Positions 9,659 through 21,865 of a stretch of DNA of 60,000 nt are shown here, one piece after another. Under the pieces are notes generated by a model. It was not told where the DNA came from. It did not search any database and worked only from the letters and a program-made list of their open reading frames with translations. Source of the stretch: Liolophura sinensis (Eukaryota; Mollusca; Polyplacophora; Chitonida; Chitonidae); contig NC_088295.1 in the NCBI RefSeq assembly GCF_032854445.1, positions 48,721,385 to 48,781,384 on the forward strand, given 5' to 3'. The stretch's first letter is position 1; each line of letters starts with the position of its first letter. The position numbers and the translations under genes are program-made.

Positions 9659-12040
9659 GTTTATGGTTTATGGTTTATTAATATTCAGAGCCAACAGGCT
9701 AGGAGCCCACTTACAGGTCTGATAACAGGGATACATACTGAGTAGCAGAAGCGTATTATACACGTATGTAGAGCTAGGTAAATATACAATACAATTTTTG
9801 TACAAAGATAGTGTAAACACAGGTAAGCATATGATGCCATTCTTGGTACGGAAATGTTATAAGCCTACGTGTAAACATAGGTGAATATATAAAACTATTC
9901 TTGTTGAAATTTCATAAAAAATAAGAATTGTAAACCGTTATAATCAAAAGTTAAGATCATGAAATAAGTTAATCACAGCAAAACCGTTAAAAAAATCGAG
10001 TGAGCTGACCGTCTAAAGAATTGTTGTGAAGAAAAAATTTCTATGGAATGATTAAAACTCAGATCATTATAGGAATTCAAGGCTCGAGGGAAAAAAGAAT
10101 GTTTTCGAGTGTTAATTCTAGTTGACGCAGGCCGAAAAGTTACCGTTTGTCGTAAGGCTCGGGCAGGAAAATTAAAGTTAACCTGCTCTACTAGGTAAGG
10201 CGAATCAACAATAGAGTGAACACATTTGTGTAGGTACTTTAAATCGGCAGCTCTACGGCGATCAGATAGTGTTGGCAGCTGAAAATGTTTACACATAGCA
10301 CTGTATTTTTCAGAGGAATAAGCGTCATTAGTTTTAGAACAGATATTTGATGAACTTTTTTTGCACGGACTCTAACTTGTCTGAGAGATATTTTGGGATG
10401 GGGGACCATATAATTGACCCATACTCCAAGTTGGAGCGAACTAAAGATCTGTACATATATATATAAGTGACTTATAAGGAGGTTTCTGTAAAAGAAATGC
10501 ACGATCGCTTGAGAAAACCAAACATTTTAAAACCTTTTCTAACGGTATTGGTGACATGTACTCTAAAATTCAGATTACTGTTTAATGTTATCCCAAGATC
10601 TTTCACAGTCTCAACTCTTTCAAGTGCATGTCTGTCTATGCTATAATTGGATATAATTTTGTTGGTCTTATTCGTGAATGATATGACACAACACTTGTCC
10701 ACGTTTAACTTAAGCTGCCAAACTGAACACCAGTTTGTTGAACGTGCAAAGTCTTCCTGTAATAGCTCACATTCTTGCGCGGAAAGCACTTGTTCGTAAA
10801 TTTTACTGTTATCTGTATACAGTAACAATTTAGAGTGCCGAACACAAGAAAACATGTCGTTTACATATTAAATAAACAGTAGTGGACCAAACAAAGACCC
10901 TTGCGGCACCCCGGATAATACCGGCTTTCATGAAGATTCTGTGCCCTGTAGGACAACTCGTTGCGAACGGCCTTCGAGACAGGAGCGCAGCCATTTGAGC
11001 AGAGGGCTTTGGAAGCCATAATGCTTCAGTTTATGTATCAACATATCATGACAGAAGCTGTCGAAAGCTTTACATAGGTCTAGGTACACAGCAGTTTTGC
11101 GTCAAAAGCCTTGGTGATACCTTGGTGATACCATCAACATAACAGGCTAGGTTTATAACTGTCACTGTTATGAAAAAAATCCATGTTGATTTAAGGCTAT
11201 TTCGTTTCGAACACGTTGAAACAGTGTTTCATATAAAACCTTTTCAAAAATTTTACTGAAGAGTGGTAACAAAGATATAGGGCGGTAATTAGTAACGTCA
11301 GTCAGGACGCCTTTTTTGAAAATTGGAATCACGTTAGCTCTCTTAAAATCTCTTGGGAAGCACTCATTTTGAAGAGATGCATTGAAAATTAAGCTCAGGG
11401 GAACGGCCAGTTCCTCTGCACACTCTTTCAAAAGCAGACCTGAAATATTGTCATATCCACAGGCCTTGTGGATTTTTTTTTACAAAATTCAGTAAACAGC
11501 ATAAAGCATGGCCATTAACAGTAGCATTGCTCATTATGTCGTCACACTGAACAGAGAGCGGAGGCATTTCCGTTGTTTGTGGTCTGGTAAAAATACTATA
11601 GAAAAAATCGTTAAACATCGTGACTGAGTTGATATCCTTAGCCTCGATATTTTCATACCTAACAGAGCCCGGAATTGAGCCTCTTAATTGCTTGCTTTTG
11701 CGAAACCCCAGAATCGTTTCGGGTTGTTTTCCGTTTCTGACTCAACATTTGAAATATATTCCTTATATTTTTCCCCTGTTTTAACTTTTTGAATTTTTTT
11801 CGCAGAATAGCGAAATTAGAATAATGAACGTCACATTTATCTTTTTTTGTAGATGTTATAAGACTGTTCCTTATCTTTTAGCACGACTAGTAGTTCTTCA
11901 TCAAACTAAGGTGGAAACTTGCGCCCACGAATTATAACACTTGGAACAGAGTTAGAGATTGACGCATACAGAATGTCATAAAAATTTGACCACGCTTCCA
12001 TCAACGTCTGTGTTGTCTATGAGAGAGTTCCAGCACACTG
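9659..12040 (-). mobile_element. Non-LTR retrotransposon (CR1/L2/jockey-like), 5'-truncated, degraded
   Basis: The 3' end on the minus strand is marked by AATAAACCATAAACCATAAA at about 9660-9680. The inferred 5' limit is where MITE-1 sequence resumes. ACTG occurs at both junctions and is a possible short target duplication. About 2.4 kb remains, with reverse-transcriptase pieces in more than one frame and no complete endonuclease domain. The clade is judged only from the style of the RT fragments. Confidence 0.75.
9973..12000 (-). pseudogene. LINE reverse transcriptase, broken
   Basis: Three main open pieces are seen. 11431-11168 has the RT segment with PIFKKG and TNYRPISLLPLFSKIFEKVL, the usual block between RT motifs. 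10855-10472 has LLLYTDNSKIY, a decayed form of the catalytic YADD box, then LNVDKC and VKDLGITLNSNLNF. 10296-9973 is the C-terminal region with FFPRALNSYNDLS. Further upstream, near 11990-11880, RGRKFPP, a stop and FDEEL match the linker before RT in jockey/CR1-type elements. The catalytic substitution, stops and frameshifts show it is inactive. Confidence 0.75.
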
Positions 12041-12277
12041 TGTCTGAGTTATGTTAGAATATATTCTGTTTTTACATAACACAATATTTTGTCATATCAA
12101 CATACTATCATCTTAATCAAATAGAATGGTTATGTTGAATTAAAAGAATATGTGTGTTAAATTCAACAGAATAATCTGCTGCGATAACAGAATACTTTCT
12201 AACATTACTCAGGTAACAGACATTCTGTTTAACAGATTTAGCGGATTAATTTTTTGGGTCGAATGAAATTTGCAGCA
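12041..12277. mobile_element. MITE-1, right piece
   Basis: TGTCTGAGTTATGTTAGAAT, then ATTCTGTTTTTACATAACAC, matches the interior of the copies at 14824 and 46967. It ends with the terminal repeat ACAGATTTAGCGGATTAATT. Together with 9615-9658 it makes one interrupted element. Confidence 0.7.
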
Positions 12278-14325
12278 ATGTATGATTTCTGTCGGCCATC
12301 AAACTATCCGCAGTAAATCAAACGGTGCAATACAGTATCGCCGATATTTGAAAACAATGTATTCTTTCTTTTCACTGGATTTAGTACAGATCCATAGTAC
12401 ATGTATACCATTTTACAGCAGTCCCAGGTTTATCCCTGTCCATTCTTAACATTTGTTCTTTTGCTTTGGGGGGGGGGGGGGGGGGGGGGATTATCGTGAA
12501 TACAACGCAGGCCTATATATATGGTATGATATAATGGCGAGAAGCTGTAATTTCATTTATATTCTTATCGTCTTTGAACTAGTACTTAGCCATCTTTCAG
12601 TTAACAGGATGAGCATTGCGACACGAACACAGTTATTGTAGTTATTGTATAGCGGCCACAGTTACTTATAGTGTTATTTGTAAAGGAATTTAGGATGGTC
12701 ATTTGTGCTTTAAACGTCGTTATAGCGCACGTATGACATGCTGCCTATACTCAGCACATGCGGGCTCACCCATTTGTATGTATATACATGCAGGACGCAG
12801 GTGAGGCGAGATCGCTGTCTTGTTATGAAGTTTACATAGCCTTATAATACCATCTTGTCACACGTTTTAGCTGTTCCATTAGCATGATCGCCTGATGTCT
12901 ATGGTGAGATTATCTGCGCAAGTGCGACGTTTTAAACAACTGCATGTATGGTGTTAAAGGGAGGGGCGTTCGCGAGATAGTGTGAGCCTTGGCGAGACTA
13001 GACCTACAGTTGTTCCTGTAGCATATGGGTTGTCAGCTGTCACGCACATCCGCAAACGTCAAGTGCAAAAAAACATACAAATTACGTAATGTGCAAATTA
13101 CTGAACTTTCAGTAAAATAAAAAGTCAGATAAATAATTTAGCATGAATTGAACTTTAAGTTTAAAATGCTCCACCATAATTCTCAGATTTCTAAGTCCTA
13201 AGTCATGTTTCCTCTGAAACAGATGTGTACTGAAACCGAATTCTATCAAGCTCGGTTGTTTTCAAACACATTTCCTTCCCATAATACATTTAGTTAGCAA
13301 CACTGTCGTTTACGGATAAAATATATGTAGAGCTAAATATAGTTAAAAACGAAATCCATGAAAATCTTTTACGTATTTTGGGCATGGTTAAAATACTGAT
13401 GTATTCCCAGTAAAACATGGCGGGATTACGTGATTGCATACATGCCCGATTTCTGTGTATTGCGCATATCTACACAGTGAGACATTTTTACGGTCTAGAT
13501 GAAAAGCTTGGTTTTTTTTATTTCTTAATGCGTAGGCCTAGTATATGATATGGTCTAACATATAAAATTACAAAAAAAAAAACATAATGTCGGGGACTGT
13601 TTCTCAAAGTGGTCTTAACGCTACGTCAGTTGCAACCTCCAAGGCGGAGTATTTGCCGTCAATATGCGGTGTCATGGTGATTAGGACAGCGTAACGTTAG
13701 AAACATCAGCTTTCTTCTTATTTGTGAGCTCTCTGTATGCTTTGTCCATTGGGTCTTCATACACAGGGCTAGCATGCATGTTACAGCTGATAAAAATAAG
13801 CTGTTGCCATATACAATTACGTATAATGTTGTGTCGTAAAACTGATCCGTTGTAAACCGAACCTTTTCAACACGTGTTACTTTTATGTAGGGCGGACGTA
13901 CTCATATAGACACGATATGCGATTAAAAATACACGTCTTTTTACCTGACCCTCTAAATATTCATACGTGCATACATATAAATGACTTTCTCTATATGTTT
14001 ATTGGTTTTGCTTTTTTCTTACCAGGTGCTAAAAGACATTTCAAAAAATTGTGTTAAGTTCTGGGCCAGTTGTTCAAAACTGTTCTAGGGAATAACGCCG
14101 GATTTATCTTGAAGTCAAGTCTTCAGTTTTTGTACTTAGCCCAAAAATAATTGTTTACATTGTGTATAAAATATGAACAAAATCTGCTGCTGTTCCATTT
14201 GATCTCCGCAGTGTATATATTACGTTAGTTAGATTGGCCAGTGCCAGGCTTAACAAATGCATATTTTATCAGCCTACACAAATATGGTTCTTAACAAAAT
14301 GCATAATTTTATCAGCCTACACAAA
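12278..14325. other. Gene-free spacer with a 22-base G run
   Basis: Contains a homopolymer of 22 G at 12468-12489. A stretch near 14060-14150 (GGGCCAGTTGTTCAAAAC) resembles one at 50060 and may be an old interspersed repeat. No coding sequence recognised. Confidence 0.4.
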
Positions 14326-14364
14326 TATGTTTGAATAAACACCTTGCAAAGGATCAAGTATATA

Positions 14365-14414
<50 letters not shown>

Positions 14415-14480
14415 TGCGCAATCCTGGACTCCATACTGGATCAACACAAATATGTTTGATAACACCTTGCAAAGGATCAA

Positions 14481-14554
<74 letters not shown>

Positions 14555-14635
14555 TGCGCAATCATGGACTCATACTGGATCAACACAAATATGTTTGAAT
14601 AAACACGGATCAAGTATATATATATATATATAACA
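14326..14635. repeat. Tandem ~120-bp repeat with long (TA)n tracts
   Basis: Two and a half copies of a unit containing ACAAATATGTTTGA, CACCTTGCAAAGGATCAAGT, a (TA)n tract, and AGTTTGCGCAATC. The TA tracts run about 14361-14410, 14481-14550 and 14617-14632, so copies differ mainly in TA length. Open frames here are poly Tyr-Ile artefacts. Confidence 0.85.
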
Positions 14636-14823
14636 ACTGGCGGATGGTTGTGGGTTTCCCCCGGGCTCTGCGTGTTCCTGTGTGGTTCTCAAGCCATTGT
14701 TCTACTAGGGTGAAGAAAAACAGTATTTAGAACAGATACTATTTATATATGAATCGGTAATGAAGTGCAAACCTCAGGGAAATACTTGTCAAGTTTGAAA
14801 TCTTTTGATGTAGGGGGAATTTT

Positions 14824-15073
14824 CACTCAAAAAATTAATCTGTTAATTTTAACAGAAAGTCTGTTGTCTTCAGTGACGCTAGAATGTATTCTGTTATTAG
14901 AACCCAATATTCTGTTTTTATTCAACATGTTATCCCGTTAGTCTAACTGAATCGTTAATAGAATGTGTGTGTTATATTTAACAGAACAGTCTTCTGCAAT
15001 AAACAGAAGACATTCTAGCATCACTCAGACAACAGACTTTCGATTAAAATTAAGGGATTATGTTTTTTTAAGT
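14824..15073. mobile_element. MITE-1 copy
   Basis: Starts CACTCAAAAAATTAATCTGT and carries TTAACAGAAAGTCTG, then an interior with GCTAGAATGTATTCTGTTAT. It ends with the inverse repeat (ACAGACTTTCGATTAAAATT, then a T run). The right terminus is decayed. No open frame of transposase size. Confidence 0.7.
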
Positions 15074-15850
15074 CATGTAAATGAAAATTAAAGTGGATGT
15101 TGGTGAGTTCAGTGCATAGCAGAGGGTCACGTTATCGTCGTAGGACCTTCTTGTGACGTAAACGAAAGGTCACATGTGAATCGTGACCCAGACAAGTCTG
15201 TGTGACCTTATAGGACTTGAAAACTATAGATTACTTTCTCATCTCAATTAGATTTTATTGTTAAGAATCTTCTCATCTGTAAATTATTTGTTTATTAAGC
15301 CATACGATGTTCTAATTCCTGATATACCATCCCAGATATATAAAAAAAACAAGCTAAACACACAAGAGTACATATATTATTTACGTTCAGTTTGTAACGG
15401 GAGTATTTAAGTCGGCATAGCAACATTATACACAAGTGTGTACACACTGGTCTGTTGAACTACCCCTGTATCAGTATACACATTATGAGCATACCCTGTG
15501 AGATATTATCTGAGGGTATAACACTTAGGCTAGCTCTTATCTCACTGTAACGACAAAATGCTTCACATAAAATCTGAATATGAAGTGGAGCACGGGTTGT
15601 ACAAATTTCCATACCGAAGGCTTTTATCAATGGCGTTTTGCACGACGTCGCATTTATGAGCGCTACAAGGAATGTAGTTGGATTCCGTTTAATTGGCAGG
15701 TAGGACGTGCACCTGTTGCACTTTACAGGCCATATACGCATATGAACGCCATGCTATATTATGCAGGTATTACATACAAAAGTTGTCAAAATGGCCACAA
15801 ATTTCGGTCATTTCAATTCAACGCTTTAGTTGTAGAAAATATCATCTTCA
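15074..15850. other. No gene seen
   Basis: Open frames at 15580-15867 (+) and 15460-15741 (-) overlap on opposite strands and show no recognisable domain; I treat them as chance. Confidence 0.4.
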
Positions 15851-16270
15851 CAAATGTGAGTGAGTGAGTGATTGGGGTTTAACGTGGAACTTAACAATTT
15901 TTCAGTTATATGACGATGAAGGAGTCCTTAAAGTGTGTGTAATGTTTCTCCTTGTTGCAGGACAAATTTTCACCGCTCTTTTATCTAGTGTTGCTTCACT
16001 GGACGGCTTATCGAAGAAAGTAAGACGCCCCACCCGAGCCATTATGACTGATATGTGTCAACCAGTCGTTGCACTATCATGCTAAACGCCAAGCGGAAGT
16101 TGTAACTTCCTCTGAGGTCTCAGGTGTGACTCGACCCAACTGTGCTAGTGGTCCGGTCTGGCTTCATGTGTGATGTTGCTGTTGAAAGATCATTTGGGTC
16201 ACATCACGACGCTGTCTCTATAGATATTTAAGAGCTGCTCACTGAAGTATCACGCGAAGACACCGGACAT
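15851..16270 (-). repeat. SINE-A copy, head missing, with extra body fragment
   Basis: Begins with (GTGA)n and GGGGTTTAACGTGGAACTTA, then TTTTTCAGTTATATGACGAT, the reverse of the family tail. It continues through TTTATCTAGTGTTGCTTCAC and CCAACCAGTCGTTGCACTAT. After 16190 another body segment follows (GAAGACACCGGACATGAC). Confidence 0.75.
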
Positions 16271-16687
16271 GACAAAAACAGCTATCCTTATACTTTATTT
16301 TAACGTTTGCTGTGTACATAATAGTCCATCATTTACAGTACCATTCATGAAATTAATTTTGATATAAATTATAAATTATTCTCTTTCTATATATATTTGT
16401 AACCATGGTGTAGTTCCCAATAACCATTGGTGTACAATTATACGTAACAGTTAAATTCTAACCCATATAAAACTAGAGTACACACGAAACACTTGTGTTT
16501 CATAAAAAATATATAATTAATCAGAAACAAAGGGGGCCGGTAACAAATGCCATTTTTTTTTAAATAAGGGCCTATATGCAAATGCCTGAAAAAAAGTTTG
16601 ATAGGTGAGTTACCATATCGGAGATTTATTTGCAAAACTATTATTGGACCGTCTGCGTTAATATTACAAAATTGAAATATTGTAGTA

Positions 16688-16962
16688 TATACCATTTATT
16701 TATTTATTTGATTGGTGTTTTACGCCGTACTCAAGAATATATCACTTATACTATGGCGGCCAGCATTGTGGTGGGTGGAAACCAGGAAGAACCCGGGGGA
16801 AACATCCGCAGGTTACTTTCAAACCTTCCCACGTACGTCCAGAGAATAAGCCAGTATGAGCTGGACTTGAACTCAGAGCGACCGCAATGGTGGAGGCTCC
16901 TGGGTCATTACGCTGCGCTAGCGCGCTAACCAACTGAGCCACAGAGACCCCTATGCCATTTA
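16688..16962 (-). mobile_element. SINE-B, complete, reverse
   Basis: The element is about 16699-16951, between near-identical 11-bp flanks TATACCATTTA and TATGCCATTTA. In reverse complement it has the tRNA-like head with TGGCTCAGTTGGTTAGCG (A-box) and GAGTTCAAGTCCAG (B-box), the body, and the tail ending CTTGAGTACGGCGTAAAACA with an (AAAT)n end. Confidence 0.85.
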
Positions 16963-18520
16963 AATTGAATGTATAAATGTATATGTAACTAAATAGCACA
17001 TGCTACAGTATACTTGTTTTCCATATAAGGTCATGCGTAGCTAAAACTTTCAACCAGAGACACTTTGTGTACCAGTAGGCCAGAAGAGATAGGGCAAGGT
17101 AGAACTTATCTTGAAAGGTGCTGACAAACTGGTTTTTAACCTTTGTCGAGGTTTGCAAATCATAAATCAACTCTGTATATTCAGAACGTTATACTGATTG
17201 TTTTGTACCGGCTCTCCGACTTTTAAACGTTCGGGTGTTGTTGATATACAACAGGTTGAAGAGAAATAGACGCGGGTATACAGCAACAACCCCTGTATAT
17301 CTGAACAAAGACGGGTTGTATATGGGCACAGATCTGAGGTATAAAATGTACAGTTTAATACGCATTCACAGAGGCATATGCGTGTTCCTAAAAGTGAAGT
17401 CTGTATGAAAAATTGTACAGCTTTTACAACATTGCTGTGAGGTTAGATACAAGGCCTATATAACCTATAAGATATAAGAAAAAACACAAGAAAACAAATA
17501 TATCTTTTATTTACTTTGCAAGATATAAAGTTCAAATACTGAAAATGAAATTTTCTTGCAAATATATATGCGTATGTTTGGTATCTAATAAAACATATAG
17601 GCCTAGCAATACATGAAAACTAATATACAGTTTACATAAAGATGATGCATTTACAACGATTTATCAAGAAGTTTTATCAGGAAGTCCTGTGCATAGCTTC
17701 ATTTGTTGTAAACCATACATAAATACATAAGTAAATGAGTAAATATATAACTGGGTAACTGAGTGTTATATAAGCATTAAAAAGACTTTCATAGAATTAC
17801 TTTAAAAAATCAATACACTCATGCTTCATGGTCAAATCAATGGACCACACTGGCTCATGTGACCGATTGTTGCGCATGACAACAAAAAACGAAATGGCGA
17901 AGTAGTGTACGATACTGCAGACTTCGTTGTGTACAAAGTCAGGTCGATGAAGTCGAAAATAAGCATGTGAATCTCTCGTAAATATATACCTTACAACAAA
18001 CTCATTCCGATTGTTTACAAACTCATTCCGATTGTTTAAGTTCAGTTCCAGATTCAAGTCTTTGAATTGGTCATTCTTGTATGCAAGGATTGAGCCACCT
18101 TCAAGCCAACGAAGGAAGTCAACGTGACATAAGAGTCTGTAAACCGTTAACAACTTGCGGTTATGACATTTGAGTAAACATATTTCAACAAGTTGACCCT
18201 TTCAGGAATAGCCCGTTATCATTTTCGTTTTATTTCTAGTCTCCAATAGAAACACTAACGATATATCTGAGCCCTTAAAAATTGCCAATTATACATGTAC
18301 CCACACCCGTCAATGGTTCAAAATACAATAAACCGGCTTACTGCGTGCATGATTTCCTCCATGATTATGTTTACATTGGTGGTTAGCAGAAAGACATCTA
18401 AGTGTAGGCCTACACCTGGCCAATCAGGGTATGCTGTAATCACAAGATCGTGTATTATGTTATGTCATGAACTTGTAGCGGTGTCCCATATATATTCCTA
18501 ACCGCTGTAGGCCAATGGGG
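16963..18520. other. No gene seen
   Basis: A 20-bp direct repeat (ACAAACTCATTCCGATTGTT) occurs twice around 17995-18038. The open frame spanning it (18153-17797, minus) shows no family resemblance. Confidence 0.4.
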
Positions 18521-19013
18521 TTAACTCAACCAAAACACTCCAAACGCAAGTCGCCGACGAACACGCCGGTCGAAGACATCTCTCAGGTGTTCGTTTGTGG
18601 ACAGATCGGGTGAATACGCTGTAGAAATGCTCTGCATACTGGAGCCACATGGGAACGAGCGGTGTGTTGCTGAAATGTTACCCCGGGCAAATGGGACGAT
18701 TGTTGGGCGCAGGATTTCGTCACGGTACCTTACCGCATTCAAATTACCGTCGATGGAAATGAAGTGAAGTGCAATGGCCACGACTTATTCCAGCCCACAC
18801 AAGTACCCCACCACCACCGTATTGCACCCTACGCACGACGGCGATGTCGATCCACCGCGAAACCCGCTGCCTCCCATCGGCTCTGTGTAACTGAAAACAG
18901 CGATTAGCTGTCGTGACGAATTCTTTATGATGTCGACTGAGACGACTAATCGTTGACACATTAACGATAAAGAAGAACCTTAACGCCTTCATTTTCACAC
19001 TAAATGTTCCCAC
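18521..19013 (-). pseudogene. Tc1/mariner transposase, fragment
   Basis: Two overlapping minus-strand frames carry Tc1-type DDE transposase blocks. 19013-18744 has QYGGGGVLVWAGIS, the strand around the second catalytic region. 18781-18521 has FISIDGNLNAVRYRDEILRP and then AYSPDLSTNEHLRDVFDRRV. The segment that normally carries the catalytic DNARPH-type motif is missing or scrambled between them, and a frame change lies near 18750-18780. No terminal inverted repeats identified. Confidence 0.85.
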
Positions 19014-19408
19014 GACACAATAGCTTTGTTATGTAACTACATTGTAAAAAATATTTTTTAGCCAGTTCCTATTAAAAAAAAACACATTAAATTTGGACCG
19101 CCTGCTTATCTTGTCGCCGCGAAACCCTGCCATGGAAGGTCTCACAAATCACTGAATACAACAGACAGGGCCTCACCTGTCTGATGGTTCAAAAAGGTGA
19201 ATAGGCTTGAAAGCGACAACACTTTAGTTTTGGGGACTGGAATGTACACTGGTGTAGGGTTTTGGTCTTGGTCATCTCTCGATACTATATTGACGAAATA
19301 TTATCTTGTGAAATATTGCAAAAAACAAATGCGTTGCGTATATAGTTTTGTTCGGTATATATAATAACTACCACTGTTGAAGTTCATATCAAGTCCGATG
19401 TAGATTTA
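19014..19408. other. No gene seen
   Basis: AT-rich flank of the Tc1 remnant. No exon or terminal repeat recognised. Confidence 0.35.
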
Positions 19409-19455
19409 CATTCAAAAATCAATCTGTTAATTTTAACAGAAAGTCTTCTGAGTGA
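19409..19455. mobile_element. MITE-1 terminal fragment
   Basis: CATTCAAAAATCAATCTGTT followed by AATTTTAACAGAAAGTCTTC matches one terminal repeat of MITE-1; the rest of the element is absent. Confidence 0.6.
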
Positions 19456-19688
19456 TGGTAGGGTGTAGTGTGATAGGCCTATGTAGGCAACGTGCCATAG
19501 CGACATGAACGACAACAACGCTCAAAGTAGACACGCGTACGTTTTACCCACAGACCTATCTGTTGCCATGCCGCAAGGTTAACAGATAAGGTTGAGGTTA
19601 GACGTGTTTCGTTAATATCCATGAATAGGCCACGCCTACCTGGAGAAAGGGTCGGAATCTTACCGCTGCCAGAATTTCCACGTAAATA

Positions 19689-19930
19689 CATTATTTAACG
19701 TCGTACTCGACAATTTTGAGTCATATGACGACGAAGTAGTCCTTAGAGTGTATGTAATGTGCCTCCTTTGTTACAGGACGGATTTCCATTGCTCTTTTAT
19801 CTAGTGCTGCTTCACTGAGAGCACTTACCGAAGGCAAGTAAGCCGACCCGCCCGAGTCGGGTCTGATACGGGTCAACCAGTCGTTGCACTATCCCCTTAA
19901 CGCTGAACGCCAAGCGAGGAAGTTAGAATT
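19689..19930 (-). repeat. SINE-A copy, truncated
   Basis: Starts ATTATTTAACGTCGTACTCG, then TTTTGAGTCATATGACGACG, CTTTTATCTAGTGCTGCTTC and CAACCAGTCGTTGCACTATC, matching the tail and body of SINE-A. The head is not present. Confidence 0.75.
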
Positions 19931-21655
19931 GATGCCATCGATGAACTTACTGTAACAGGGACCAGCTTAGTGACCCCATGTGGACTCTTCCCCAACAGTT
20001 TTTTTGACCTACTTGTTTCCGGACTTGACGCCATCTTGATCGCCCCAAGGAAAAATGCTGATAAGCTTTATTGCAGTCTTATACGTTAGGCCATATTATC
20101 TACAGCTGATCCACTGAATAGCTTAGCCTGATAAATAAGCACAGTAACTCCGAACAAATCATTTTGACGATCTCAATATTTCGACTTTAATCAAGGCCAT
20201 CCTCTGGGGAATTGTGGGAGTAGGAGTGTGCTGAGCATGACTTAATTAAAATTGAAATACTGAGATAGTCAAAATGAATTTCTCATGAATTTCTTTGCTC
20301 ATTTATTAGGCCATACCATATACTACATGTACTAAGAAAAATAAACCCAAACGCTTGATGTATCCTTTAACTTTTTTTCTGTGTATACAGATCTCAGTCC
20401 ATGCTTGTTTACGAATTATTTGATCATTGTCTAACGCCACACCAGAAGTATTTCACACATACGATGGTGCAGTATTGTAGGCCGAATTAAAACCAAGTGT
20501 AACGAGAAAGTGTCTCAGGTGTGTATCACACCTGGAATATTTCCTCACTTGCATGTTTATCAGCATTTTCAAAGCGCCATCTTATATACAGACGATGCCA
20601 GCAAGTTGATTTTCTTTTTGTAATGAAGATTCGCTTGAATTTTATTTTTCAAAATCCCACAGAGTTCAAGTTGGCGTATGCTCAATGGAGCAAAAATTCA
20701 TGTACATGTATTAACCCAAGGTACTTCGTATCGAATGGATTGCTGGGATAGATGTGCAAAAGGTATACCTTGTCACGGCGTTTTAGACAAAAATTACTCA
20801 TCAAATACATCTCCATAGCCTGCAGTTTACAGACATTTATGTGCCTTACCTTTTTCGTTTGTCGATTTATTGCAAGCACAACATCGATCGGTTATTTCCT
20901 ATGGCGTGTGGTCGAAATTTCTTGGTGGAGGGCGCTCTGGCGTTGGTTTGAGACCATCGCTAACCGAACAAAATCTAGCAATCTCTGACTTTAGCGGCTC
21001 AAACACGCTCAATATTTTCGCCAATTTTGTCAGTACTGAATATTAACCAATAGTATTGAACATCTGTATGCGATATTGAAGCCCAAAATATTAATGTAAG
21101 AATTTCAAAGAAATTTCATAAAATTTTGAATATTTTCTGATTTCACGTTTCTATGAAAAGAAAATCTACTTAAAAAAAGGTAGGCCTATGGTTGCAAAAG
21201 TTGTGTATTTGGCCAGGTCGCAGGTCTAGATAAATAAGAATCAATCATGTACGCACATTTTCGAATAATGAAACTTTTATGTGACAATTTGTATGTTGCA
21301 CCGAAATCAACTCACACTTGGATTAAGCTGTACCTTTACGTAAAACAGCGACAATAAACCACGGGGCTATATAAATACAATAGAGACAGAGGATTTTGAT
21401 ACCGCATTTTTCCTCATTATGCTCAAGACATTTGCCACACATATAGATTGGCCGTTTCAAGCAGATAAAAATACACGTACTACAGTTTAATGCTATACCG
21501 CGTTCAAAGCTGTGCATTACATGGAACTTGTTTACTGTGAAAACTCGGAGTACAGCGCTTACCTTTCATTGGTATTATTACGCATGAAAACTGCGTAATT
21601 CTGTAATACTGTATATTACATTTTATTTATTTCAACACTGTTTTTAGCCTAAGTT
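19931..21655. other. No gene seen
   Basis: Several open frames up to about 78 codons on both strands, none with recognisable domains or exon-like splice context. Confidence 0.4.
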
Positions 21656-21659
21656 TTCG

Positions 21660-21865
21660 ACGTTTTATTTCTATTTCTTATGTGTGGGTCCATTATAATT
21701 GGGCAGAGCCCGGCGGAAACCCACGACCTTCCACAGGTTGCTTTCAGACCTTCCCACTAACGACCAGAGAGTAAGAACTCACAGCGACCGTACTGGTGAG
21801 AGGCTCCTGGGTCATTACGCTGCGCTAGTACGTGCACTAACCAACTGATCCACGGAGTCCCCCGC
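21660..21865 (-). repeat. SINE-B, reverse, partial
   Basis: Contains CCCGGCGGAAACCCACGACC, CACAGGTTGCTTTCAGACCT and the head region TGGGTCATTACGCTGCGCTA, then CTAACCAACTGATCCACGGA. The tail part is diverged. Confidence 0.8.

Noticed and set aside
14274-14613. Poly Tyr-Ile proteins
   Set aside because: Translation of (TA)n tracts.
15460-15867. Overlapping open frames on both strands
   Set aside because: No domain, no splice context, mutually exclusive strands.
16630-16929. Open frame of 99 codons
   Set aside because: Lies entirely within a reverse SINE-B.
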